A stretch of DNA of 15,000 nt, from positions 1-15,000 of the forward strand of contig JAHBMJ010003815.1 in NCBI GenBank assembly GCA_018398765.1. The letters are read 5' to 3'. The notes beneath the pieces were generated by a model. That model was given only the letters and a program-made list of their open reading frames with translations. It ran no database searches and was not told the DNA's origin. The position numbers were made by a program, and so were the translations under genes. This document shows positions 7,528 to 15,000 of the stretch, piece by piece. The stretch comes from Chromera velia. Its lineage: Eukaryota; Sar; Chromeraceae. Every line of letters begins with the position of its first letter. Positions within the stretch are counted from its first letter, which is position 1.

Positions 7528-9070
7528 GAGTCCATGATTCTTTCTTTCCGTACCCTGCTAATTTTCAGTTTCTTCCTTTACCTCATTTTATTTGTCCCGT
7601 CAACAACAAAAGTTCTTTTAAGGAAGGACACAGCTGTTTGAATGAATATCCAGCAAACCCTCAGTGACTTGATGTGTCAACTAACTGCTTTGCATCCCTC
7701 CCTCCCTCCCCCCCTGTAGATCGAATATCTTTCTCTGTCGGCTTCCCGAGTGGGCGACTGACACGGACATCCTGAACATGACGAAGAAGTATGTGAAGGT
7801 GTTGGGTGTGCGGGTGATGAAGCATGACTCCGGTGCCTCCAAAAGCATCGCCCATCTTTCCCTCGCCTCACCAAGGGAGGCCTTCCAAGCCATTCGGTCT
7901 TTGAATGGAAAGGTCATGACACTCGATCCGTCTGACAAGAGAGCCGCAGGCAGGCCCCCCGGGTTCTTCCAGAAAATTCCCATCAAGGCAGACGTCAGAA
8001 AGACCGAACTAGCAGACATGCTGTGTTGTCTCAGCCCCGAAGAAGCAAGAGAGCTGTTAATGCGAACATCGTATATCTCCGGAGGAAACCAGGAGGCAGA
8101 ACTTCAGGAGCACTCGGTTTCCGCTACAGCAGCTCAGGGGACAACGCCGACCCCGGCACCCACTCAGCCGCCGCCTGGGCTGCTCGGAGAGTCGCCCTCC
8201 GACCTCGCAACTGCTGCAGCAGCAGTGGCAGAAGCGGCAGCGGCGACGTCTGCTCATCAACAACGGGCACAGCAGCAGCAGCAGAAGAGGACCGAGGGAG
8301 GGGCGGGAGAGACGGGATTGAACGGTGTGGATGGGCACCATTGGCAGCAGCCTGAGATTCGTCCTTCAGAGAAAAAAGAAGGGACAGACTCCTGGAATCT
8401 AGTGGCAAAACCCGCCGCTCCTCCTCCCGGTCTCCCAGCGAACGTGAATGTGAATGGAGATGTGGGTGTGAAGGAAGTTGCAGAGAAAGAAGGACAGACG
8501 GGGATAGGAAGAGCAAAAGAGACTCAGCAGCTGGTTGCAATGGGCGCTGCTCAAGAGGAGCAAGGGGATGAGGAGGAGGTATGGAATGAGGGCAGTCGAA
8601 ACGGAAAAGTGGACACAAACGAAGCGGAGACGCACACGACAGAAGAGAAAGAGGCGATGAGAGAAAACGAAAAGCCCGAAGAAGAGCAGGACCAGAGAAA
8701 CGGACATGAAGAACTAAAGGAAGAAAGCCAATCCCCAGCCGCCCCACAAGTGGCTGAGGTTTCTCTTCCTGCTGCTTCTCCGGTATTTGTTGAAGAAGAG
8801 GAAGGGAAAGAGGAGAATCCCGGAAAAGGAAAGGAAGTCGAGTCCAAGGAAGCAGAAGTCGTGCCATTGGGGGAGTCGCAGGATTTTCCTCCGGTTGTTG
8901 CAGAAGAGAGAACGAAAAAGACAGCGGAGGAGGAGGAACTACCGGCTGACAAGCCAGCAACCTCGGCCGATTCTTTGCAGCCACCGAGACAATCGGAGGA
9001 GGAGGGAGAGAAGGCAGAAGAGGGGGGGGAGAAGAAAACAGCACAGGGAGAAGAAAAGAAGGACGATTAA
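3995..9070 (+). CDS. RING finger / RRM protein (predicted E3 ubiquitin ligase that binds RNA), four exons
   Basis: Predicted exons are 3995-4354, 4891-4983, 5532-7375 and 7720-9070. All junctions are GT-AG and phases match (0, 0, then a codon split 2+1), giving about 1215 residues and a TAA stop at 9068-9070. In order: Gln/Pro-rich N-terminus, C3HC4 RING (residues 76-114), a short helical-looking segment from exon 2 (QMERLSEILEAHPSFRAAIR), about 600 residues of Pro/Gln/Gly/Met-rich disorder with a nine-proline run near 656-664, a divergent RRM (about 768-840), Ala/Gln runs, and an acidic Glu/Lys tail ending GEEKKDD. RING domains recruit ubiquitin E2 enzymes and RRMs usually bind RNA, so an RNA-directed ubiquitin ligase is the natural inference. 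CNOT4/Not4 also joins a RING and an RRM, but its RING is C4C4 and lies close to its RRM, so this is not a plain orthologue. Two separate genes split at intron 3 is the main alternative. Confidence 0.75.
4220..4336 (+). other. C3HC4 RING finger domain
   Basis: The ligands are Cys76, Cys79, Cys91, His93, Cys96, Cys99, Cys111 and Cys114 of the predicted protein. The spacing is C-x2-C-x11-C-x-H-x2-C-x2-C-x11-C-x2-C, a complete C3HC4 RING. Key pieces are SCPVC, PCMHIVCTAC and HCPVC. The Pro directly before the third Cys (TPCMH) and the CPVC ends resemble TRIM-type and Polycomb-type RINGs. All eight zinc ligands are intact, so E2 binding is plausible. Confidence 0.95.
4355..4890 (+). other. Intron 1 of the RING/RRM gene
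   Basis: The donor is AGAG|GTGGGT and the acceptor GCGTGCAG|CGAG, joining codon 120 to codon 121 in phase 0. The 3' part is an unusual compound microsatellite: (GT)16 at 4811-4842, (GA)10 at 4843-4862, then GT and GCGT repeats up to the acceptor. There is no polypyrimidine tract on the sense strand before the AG. If retained, the RING frame reads on to TAA at 4466-4468, giving a 157-residue RING-only protein. Confidence 0.65.
4984..5531 (+). other. Intron 2 of the RING/RRM gene
   Basis: The donor CTG|GTGAGT is near consensus and the acceptor TTCTTCTGCAG|TCG has a good pyrimidine tract. Exon 2 (93 bp) and exon 3 join in phase 0. The intron contains a short ATGA repeat at about 5003-5021 and CT-rich sequence. 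No coding frame of its own is credible. Confidence 0.75.
6261..6362 (+). repeat. Tandem 17-codon repeat in the disordered middle of the RING/RRM protein
   Basis: Two in-frame copies of 51 bp lie head to tail at 6261-6311 and 6312-6362. They encode GFAPPQGQYVQPG and GYAPPQSQYLQPG followed by diverged ends. The aromatic-Ala-Pro-Pro-Gln-x-Gln-Tyr pattern resembles low-complexity prion-like or proline-rich recognition segments. The amino acids are better conserved than silent sites, consistent with translation of exon 3. Confidence 0.8.
7376..7719 (+). other. Intron 3 of the RING/RRM gene
   Basis: The donor CCTGG|GTCGGT and the acceptor CCCCCCTGTAG|ATC split a Gly codon 2+1 and produce the RRM leader KKGPPGSNIF. 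Of the GT positions between 7333 and 7402 only the one at 7376 keeps phase. The intron holds (CT)16 at 7447-7478, (GT)7 at 7495-7508 and (GA)9 at 7509-7526. The open frame of exon 3 continues to 7667, so retention would remove the RRM and tail. Confidence 0.65.
7720..7950 (+). other. Divergent RNA recognition motif (RRM)
   Basis: The predicted order is beta1 NIFLCRLP (RNP2), helix 1 around TDILNMTKKY, beta2 VLGVRVMKH, beta3 KSIAHLSL (RNP1 position), helix 2 PREAFQAIRSLNG, and beta4 from KVMTLD. The leader GPPGSN and the start of the fold resemble the third RRM of CELF/Bruno proteins, which begins with a Gly-Pro-x-Gly-x-Asn leader. RNP2 keeps its aromatic residue (Phe), but RNP1 has Ile and His where the two stacking aromatics are expected. 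RNA binding, if present, may be weak or use another surface; protein binding is also possible. Confidence 0.72.
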
Positions 9071-9076
9071 AATGTC

Positions 9077-9099
9077 GTGTGTGTGCGTGTGTGTGTGTT
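9077..9099 (+). repeat. (GT)n tract just after the stop codon of the RING/RRM gene
   Basis: A run of GT dinucleotides with one C interruption begins seven bases after the TAA at 9068-9070, so it would be a GU-rich element at the start of the 3' UTR. Confidence 0.85.
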
Positions 9100-9705
9100 C
9101 ATGAAGGCATATGCGAATCAAAGGAAGGCCAAGGTGAAATGGAGAACGAGAGGGGACCGAAACGGTGGAGAAAACTTCAAGAGAGGGCACGGAGTAGTCA
9201 TGCAGTCGATCATGAAATTGTAGACATCCACATCAACAGCGATCGACTTTTCTCTTTACCATACACTCTCGTTTCTCCACAGTGTGCACACTGGGCAAGC
9301 GACGTTCGCTCCCCCACTCACACTACCTTGCCTTACCTCTCTGTTGCACTGTTCCTTCCTTCCTTCTTTCTTTTGCCTGCCCTGGCTCCTTCCTTCTCCC
9401 ATACACGAAGAGGGAAAATCAATTTTGTGATACAGGATCGGGTCTGTCTTCTTGCAACCATTTTCAATATGTTCGTTTCCCTGCCTCTCTTCTGACTCCG
9501 TTCTCAGAAGTTGATCACCTTTCCCGTGGGGTGTGTTTGGAGGGGAGGGGGCCACTCCTTGATTTGGTATATCTTCCCTTCCCTTTCGCTTAATCGCCTT
9601 CCATCGTCTCTTCTCTTCTCGTAGCAGGGTTGGGTATTTCTTCGCTTCGGTTTGGCCACGTCTTCATCCTCCTTCCTTGCTTCCTTCTTCCACCTTTTCT
9701 AACTA

Positions 9706-9725
9706 CCTGCCTGCCTGCCTGCCTT
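9706..9725 (+). repeat. (CCTG)n microsatellite
   Basis: About five copies of CCTG. A complementary-type tract (GCAG/GGCA units) lies at 10,271-10,295, so the two could pair in single-stranded nucleic acid. Another CCTG run is at 11,142-11,161. Confidence 0.9.
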
Positions 9726-9927
9726 TGTGGCAGAGTCCCTCCCGCAACCCTCGTTCTCTCTTTCCTTCCTTCCTTCTTCATCCTTCCTCTTACCTTCCTT
9801 CGTTCGTTGTCTTTTACATTCGTGCGGAGTTGCTGATTTGTCTGTCAACTCTCTTTCCTCTCCTCGGATGATGCTCATTCGAGCAACCAGGTGAAGGACT
9901 GAGGTTGTTTGATGCATTCCTTCCTCT

Positions 9928-9956
9928 ATCCATCCATCCATCCATCCATCCATCCA
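9928..9956 (+). repeat. (ATCC)7 microsatellite
   Basis: Seven exact ATCC units plus one base in the pyrimidine-rich stretch, with no associated gene. Confidence 0.95.
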
Positions 9957-10270
9957 GCGGCAAGCAAGATCGTGTCTGCTTGTTTTCGCAGGTGGAAGGA
10001 AGAAGAGGACTGGTGGAAGGGGAAATGGGAGCCCAGGCTGGCTCGGGTGTTTCTCGTTACCTGTTTGTCTCTTCTTCTGTTCTTCTCATACTTTCCTCAA
10101 TCTTTCCCCCACCTTCCCTTTCTTTCTATACTTTCTCCATTCTTTCTTTGGACTTCTCTTCTTCTCTTCTTCTCCTTTGCTTCAAGTGCCCCTCTTCAGA
10201 AGTCTTCAGAATAAAACAGCAAGCAGCTCGGCACTGCTTCTTAGTTGTCGTTATTCTCCTCCCTCAGTTG

Positions 10271-10295
10271 GGCAGGCAGGCAAGCAGGCAGGCAG
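10271..10295 (+). repeat. (GGCA)n microsatellite, one interruption
   Basis: Six GGCA-type units with an AAGC interruption in the middle, the opposite strand sense of the CCTG tracts at 9706-9725 and 11,142-11,161. Confidence 0.9.
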
Positions 10296-11141
10296 TAGAT
10301 GTTTCCTCTTTCGGTGTGTGAGAACTCGGTCGCGAATAAGTCTGAGTGGGTCTCTACAAATACGAGCAGAATCATCAAAAAGAAAGAGAGCTGATTTTCT
10401 CTCTCCGTCTGTGGGAAAGAGAAGCAGCCTCTCGAAAGCCGGTAGGGTACAAACACAAGAGAAAGAGAAGAAAGAAACACAAAAGGTTCCATTGGTATGA
10501 GAGGGAAAACGGACAAGAAATCGATCGAATGAGGTGTTCGATTATCGCATTAACCTCTCCCTATGTGATTGAGCACCATGAGACTCTGGCTCAGGTTGGA
10601 GTCAAAATCAATCCAGAGGAGAATTAAGACAGGGGGACAAAGGGACAGACAGAGCGTCGATCGATCAACAAAAAAGATTCATTGAAGGATGAAACGCCTG
10701 TCAAATGATGGTGATTCCTTCCCACTACGTCGCCTCCCTTTGTCTGCCGATTCCTCATTCTTCGCACCGACTTTCCATCGGTCGCTTTTCCTTTTTATGT
10801 TCACAGTAAGATTGGAGAGTTCTGACTTATCTTTATGTCGGTTTGCATGCATGGGTGCACGCATGGATGCGCGCAATCGAATGGGTCCGTTTATACCCCT
10901 GCATGCATGCATGCGTTCGCACACCGACGGGATGATGTCTATTGCCTGCAGGAGTGCGCTGAAAGGTGTCCGCACACGACCAGCGCATTCATGTGTTTTG
11001 TCTCGTTTCGTTTCGTTCTGTCTTCATTGTTTGGTTTGGTTTCTTTGTTTGGCACCTTGGTCAATCCACATTGGTCTCATCTTGAGGTAGCTCGGTGGGA
11101 CTGTGGGGACCTCCGTAGATCCCTTCCTTCATTTCTTTCTT

Positions 11142-11161
11142 CCTGCCTGCCTGCCTGCCTA
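11142..11161 (+). repeat. (CCTG)n microsatellite
   Basis: Four to five CCTG units within a long TTCC/CTTT-rich region. Confidence 0.9.
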
Positions 11162-11342
11162 GCTCTTTCCTTTCCGCCCCTCCTTTTCGCTTTCCTTCTT
11201 TGTTGCCTGACTTTCTTACCTTGGTTCCTTCGTTCTATCTTTCTTTCTGTTTGTCTTGGTTTCTTTTTTCTGTTGTTTTGTAGCCGCGTGTCAGTCTGAA
11301 GGGAAGGAAGGAGTGTTCCTTTGTGCCTTTCTTTTCTCCTTC

Positions 11343-11386
11343 TTTCCTTCCTTCCTGCCTCCCTGCCTTCCTTCCTTCCTTCCTTT
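11343..11386 (+). repeat. Imperfect (TTCC)n microsatellite
   Basis: Mostly TTCC units with CTGC interruptions in the middle. A similar run occurs at 12,500-12,531. Confidence 0.85.
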
Positions 11387-12499
11387 CTGACTCTGTCCAC
11401 CTTCATCTGTGTACGGCTGCCTGAATGGGCGGACGGGTCTCATTTTGATCGTTCATTTCGAACTGTTTTTTGTTTATTCGGCATCTCTCTGCTCCTTTCT
11501 GTCTGTTTGTTTCTCTATGATAGCCATCGTTGCTGTGTTCATGCAATTCCTCGCGTCCATTTGCAAAGAGTTGCTGCGTGAAAGACCGGACTGCCTGCCT
11601 CTCTCTCTGCCTGCCCGTCTATCCGCCTGCCTCTGTCTCGTCAGAAGAGCTCCCTCCCTCTCATTCTCCTCTGCAACCACCCACCCTGTGAAAAAAGAGG
11701 ATCCAGGAGAGCCGGGATGCGCAAGCCGAAATGATGCTGGCGGGACTTCTGTAAACACTGCATGCCTCCTCTTTGCTGTCTCCTCCCTATCTCACTGTAT
11801 TTCTTCATCCACCCAACACGCAGACTAACATAAAGCAGGAAAAAGGGTGGCCGTATGATGAATGATTAAATGAATGAATGAACATATACACGATTGTCTG
11901 AGTGAGTGAATGATGAAAACTGAATCGCCCTCTCAAAGGATTCGTTCGTTCTTTCCGCAAGAACCGACCCCAAAACGAAGGTGAATAAGACCACGAAAAA
12001 GATCAAGCAGAAGATCATAAGACTGCCAGAGTGCGGTAAAGGATCACACAGAGGCATAGTGAGTCGGCAAAAAAGGCTGAGGGAGGGCAATTGAAAAGAA
12101 GAATGAAAGCGGTTGTGGGTGCCCCAGGTGTTTTTGTGAGTCTCATCAAGAAAACCACTTCAAAAGAAAACAAGGAGAAAAAGAAGACGCTTATGTTCCT
12201 GCTTTCCCTCCCTTGCATGTTGTATTGTTGTCTTGCTTGCGTGAGAGAAACAAGAGAAGTGAATTCGCTTTTGTCCATCCCGTCTTTCCTCTCCTTTCAT
12301 CAATCTGACTGGTTTCCCCTTTCTTTCTTCTCTCTTTGGAGGTAGAGCCCCTCATTTCTCCTCAGCATCCCATTCGGTCCTCCCGACTGTTTGATTGAAG
12401 TGATGAAGTGAGGGTGGTTGCAGTGACGAGTGTGCGCTTTGCTCTGTTATACCGCGCTCATTGTTTGGTTCCTCTTCCCTGCCTTCATTCCTGTCTTCC

Positions 12500-12531
12500 A
12501 TCCTTCCTTTCTTCCTTCCTTCCTTCCTTCC
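12500..12531 (+). repeat. (TTCC)n microsatellite
   Basis: Seven to eight TTCC-type units with one TTTC interruption. Confidence 0.88.
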
Positions 12532-12797
12532 CTACCTACTTTATCTTCTCCATTCCCGTCGTCTCGCCTCTCTTTTGTCTGTCTCTCTGTCTTTCTTTTT
12601 CTATAATTAAAGTATGAGAATCCGTCGCCTCTCTTACTAGACAGAAGAAGAGAAAAACCTGCATGCAAAGAGCGAGGAACAGACGGAAGGAAGGAACAGC
12701 ATCGCCAATGCAGGAAGGCGTTCAAAGAATCTCCTCAGAAAGAATCATTATTTAGCTACTGATTGATTGATGAATTGATTGATTTCCGTCGCTGCAT

Positions 12798-12800
<3 letters not shown>

Positions 12801-12829
<29 letters not shown>
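12801..12829 (+). repeat. (CT)14 microsatellite
   Basis: An uninterrupted CT run followed by CCCTCTCTC. A GATT/ATTG-type short repeat lies just before it at 12,761-12,784. Confidence 0.95.
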
Positions 12830-12833
<4 letters not shown>

Positions 12834-13950
12834 TCTCATCGCTACCTCGAGGGGTCAGCTAGAGGTGAGATGATGAGTGAGTAATACAGGTAGGTGCGTG
12901 TCTTTCTGACTGTCTCGATCCTTTCATTCATTCTCTCTCTGTATGTATCCAGACATCTTTCCCCTCTCTCGACATACGCGTGCAAGTGAGGCATCTACAA
13001 ATTTTCCCGACCAACAAACAAGTAGATGCAAGCGTGAACGATTCCTGCGTGCACTCGCTCTTTCAGAACGAAATGCTGGCAGACAACCCTGCAAAAAGAG
13101 AACAGAATTAGGAAGAGAAGCGAGGGTTGAATTATTTTATGTTGGATGCATGTATGCATGTGTGTTTGTTGGCTGATTACACTTTATCCTGCTGTTGCGA
13201 TTCGAGCGAACGAGGGGAAGCGAACGTTCCTCGATTCCCGGGCAACCGATTCTCACTCACTTGACAGAATATAGACAAAGGAAGAAAAGATGACACGCGT
13301 GAGGAGAAACTTCTTCCTTCAACTGAGCGAATGGGAATAGGAAAGTGTGAGGGGGAAGGAAACCGCTCCTTCCATGGTCTCGCACACTCACTCATTCATG
13401 TTTTTGAAGGGAAAAAAGGTTTTCTTTCCATTCATTTCTTCAAACCTCTTTCTTTCTTTTTCTTTTTCCCTTCCTTTCCTCCGTTGTTCCCCCTTCTACT
13501 CCATTGCGTGAGTGCGCGCCCGACAGGGAAGCAGCCCCTGTTTCCCTCCTTACTCCTCTCTCCTCTCTCTCGCGTCTTATCTTTCATACGCACAAGAAAT
13601 TGTGTGTGTGTGAGTTGGCTCACCCCTATTGTCAGCGAGAAGAGGAGAAACTCCTTCTCTTTTTTCGCCTTCATATGCAATGCAGTGTTCTCACATGTTT
13701 CCATGATCGATATATGAGGGTGTTGTTCCGACTTGCATGCCATTCTGTGTTGCTTGTCTTTTTGGCGCACCTGTCACGCCGGTGCTCGGTTGTCGTTCGA
13801 AAAAGGCAGCCATATAGCTTAGTTAGAGGCTGTCTTTTACTAGTCTCAGCTTTGGAGGGAGAAAGGCAGCGAGACAGTGCATCGATCTCCTTCCTTGTGA
13901 TGATCGTTCGTTTGTTCGTCTCGATCGAGGGTTTCTGCTCGACCTTTCGT

Positions 13951-14581
13951 CCTTTCTTTCTTTCTTTCTTTCTTTTCTTTCTTTCTTTCTTTCTTTCTTT
14001 TCTTTCTTTCTTTCTTTCTTTCTTTTCTTTCTTTCTTTCTTTCTTTCTTTTCTTTCTTTCTTTCTTTCTTTCTTTTCTTTCTTTCTTTCTTTCTTTCTTT
14101 TCTTTCTTTCTTTCTTTCTTTCTTTTCTTTCTTTCTTTCTTTCTTTCTTTTCTTTCTTTCTTTCTTTCTTTCTTTTCTTTCTTTCTTTCTTTCTTTCTTT
14201 TCTTTCTTTCTTTCTTTCTTTCTTTTCTTTCTTTCTTTCTTTCTTTCTTTTCTTTCTTTCTTTCTTTCTTTCTTTTCTTTCTTTCTTTCTTTCTTTCTTT
14301 TCTTTCTTTCTTTCTTTCTTTCTTTTCTTTCTTTCTTTCTTTTCTTCCTTCCTTCCTTCCTTCTTTCCTTCCTTCCTTTCTTTCTTTTCTTTCTTTCTTT
14401 CTTTCTTTCTTTTCTTTCTTTCTTTCTTTCTTTCTTTTCTTCCTTCCTTCCTTCCTTCCTTCTTTCCTTCCTTCCTTTCTTTCTTTCTTTCTTTCTTTTC
14501 TTTCTTTCTTTCTTTCTTTCTTTTCTTTCTTTCTTTCTTTCTTTCTTTTCTTTCTTTCTTTTCTTTCTTTTTTTCTTTCTT
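13951..14581 (+). repeat. Long pyrimidine-only satellite array with a 25-bp higher-order unit
   Basis: The plus strand is entirely C and T across this span. The core is 14 exact units of (CTTT)5CTTTT: the TTTT landmarks fall at 13,973, 13,998, 14,023 and so on every 25 bases to 14,323. The spacing then changes and a CTTCC-rich block begins at 14,340, repeated from 14,435, before returning to CTTT units. CTTT repeats contain no stop codon in any frame of either strand, which explains the long spurious open frames here. Confidence 0.97.
14340..14485 (+). repeat. Two copies of a CTTCC-rich block, 95 bp apart, inside the pyrimidine array
   Basis: The pattern TTTT, then about five CTTC units, CTTT, three CTTC units and a return to CTTT occurs first from 14,340 and again from 14,435. 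The copies differ slightly in length at their left and right edges. This looks like a segmental duplication inside the array. Confidence 0.8.
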
Positions 14582-14779
14582 TTCTTTGTTTTTTTTTTTT
14601 CTTCCTTTTCTTTCTTCACTTCGCCTCCTTCCTCTCTCTCTTCTTCGTGGCCTCCATCGATCGACGACTGTTTGTTTCTTTGGTGATGCGTTTGTTTCCT
14701 TTTCCCTCTTCCTTCTTTTTCTACTTCGCTTTGCATTGCATTGCATGGCTACCCTCTTGCTTGTGTCTTTTTTGACTTC

Positions 14780-15000
14780 ATGGATGGAATCTGCATTTGC
14801 CACCCTCACGGGTCACTTCTCTTATACGAGCTCATATCGAGTCGAAGTCTTCTTGTCGATTCACAAGCAGTATCTCAATCCGTGTGCGAGAATCTGGTCA
14901 TGCAGATCAAGTTCTTGATCGATTCGCTCCGGCCGGCCAGTTGGTACACCGCTAAAGGAAATGATGCAACAAAAATCCACCTCCATCATCTTCGCGTCAA
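14780..15000 (+). CDS. Possible partial coding region or exon, open to the right edge
   Basis: An ATG at 14,780 opens a frame of about 73 codons that runs out of the window without a stop. The translation begins MDGICICHPHGSLLLYELIS and later reads SVCENLVMQIKFLIDSLRP. It has mixed composition and amphipathic, helix-like stretches, unlike the repeat-driven frames to its left. I recognise no domain. AG acceptor-like sites near 14,830 and 14,870 mean it could equally be an internal exon starting later. On the other strand a 45-codon frame is open to the edge but looks less convincing. Confidence 0.35.
   Translation, partial: MDGICICHPHGSLLLYELISSRSLLVDSQAVSQSVCENLVMQIKFLIDSLRPASWYTAKGNDATKIHLHHLRV

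Larger units (their letters stand above)
9071..13945. other. Pyrimidine-rich, repeat-rich, gene-poor stretch
   Basis: The plus strand is dominated by C and T, with TTCC, CTTT, CCTG and CCAT short repeats. No frame shows a domain I recognise. Hydrophobic Leu/Ser/Phe-rich frames on this strand and Arg/Lys/Glu-rich frames on the other are composition effects. Purine-rich islands at about 10,330-10,690, 11,830-12,260, 12,630-12,760 and 13,000-13,140 interrupt the bias. Two have short open frames (10,346-10,627 without an ATG at its start, and about 11,913-12,094 without an ATG), which could be unrecognised exons but are unsupported. The first few hundred bases are presumably the 3' UTR of the gene ending at 9070. 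Confidence 0.6.

Noticed and set aside
7376-7667. Continuation of the exon 3 open frame to a TGA at 7665-7667 as the true protein end
   Set aside because: Past 7376 the frame reads through CT, GT and GA microsatellites, while splicing to 7720 restores a well-formed RRM leader in phase.
8124-9044. A 306-codon minus-strand frame opposite exon 4
   Set aside because: It is the antisense of the Glu/Lys-rich tail, giving Ser/Leu/Phe/Pro-rich sequence with no recognisable domain.
10346-10627. A 93-codon plus-strand frame in a purine-rich island
   Set aside because: It has no ATG at its start (GTG, directly after TGA), is dominated by Lys/Arg/Glu from local composition, and shows no domain. Kept only as a possible exon in the strand-asymmetry finding.
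9706-11161. Regularly spaced short repeats as a possible CRISPR-like array
   Set aside because: They are simple tetranucleotide microsatellites with no constant repeat-spacer structure, in eukaryotic DNA.
11866-12090. A minus-strand 74-codon frame with a hydrophobic stretch resembling a membrane segment
   Set aside because: The hydrophobic run is the complement of a Lys-codon-rich plus-strand island; no start context or family support.
13504-14775. A 423-codon plus-strand frame and two minus-strand frames of about 300 codons across the pyrimidine array
   Set aside because: CTTT/AAAG repeats have no stop codon in any frame on either strand, so long open frames arise automatically. The translations are pure Phe/Leu/Ser or Lys/Glu/Arg repeats.

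Overview
The window is nuclear DNA from a eukaryote. The evidence is a multi-exon gene with GT-AG introns, long Pro/Gln-rich coding stretches, dense microsatellites and a Ty3/gypsy-type LTR retrotransposon. Composition and style would suit a microalgal or alveolate protist such as a chromerid. That is a guess from general appearance; no marker gene fixes the taxon.

Region 1 (about 1-3020, minus strand) is the 5' part of a Ty3/gypsy retrotransposon running off the left edge. Read from right to left it holds a candidate LTR (about 2677-3020), a tRNA-type primer binding site (2662-2676), a gag start at 2560, a CCHC zinc knuckle, an aspartic protease and the N-terminal part of reverse transcriptase (RT). 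One reading frame runs from 2560 to 1 with no frameshift, but four in-frame stop codons break it, so this copy looks recently dead by point mutation. RNase H, integrase and the 3' LTR would lie to the left of the window.

Region 2 (3021-3994) is non-coding. Its right part is probably the promoter of the next gene and holds a small cluster of repeated CGCAAG motifs around a CACGTG.

Region 3 (3995-9070, plus strand) is the one host gene I can reconstruct. Four exons (3995-4354, 4891-4983, 5532-7375, 7720-9070) join in phase to predict a protein of about 1215 residues. It has an N-terminal C3HC4 RING finger, a very long disordered Pro/Gln/Gly-rich middle, a divergent RNA recognition motif (RRM) introduced by a GPPGSN-type leader like that before the third RRM of CELF/Bruno proteins, and an acidic Glu/Lys-rich tail. 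This looks like an RNA-binding E3 ubiquitin ligase of unfamiliar architecture. Its introns and the start of its 3' UTR carry (GT)n, (GA)n and (CT)n tracts.

Region 4 (9071-about 14,700) has no gene I can support. The plus strand is strongly pyrimidine-rich and full of short tetranucleotide repeats. It ends in a pyrimidine-only array of about 630 bp (13951-14581) whose core is 14 exact 25-bp units of (CTTT)5CTTTT. Long open frames across this array, on both strands, are artefacts of a repeat that cannot form stop codons.

Region 5 (14780-15000) has an ATG-initiated frame, open to the right edge, with coding-like composition. It may be the start or an exon of the next gene.
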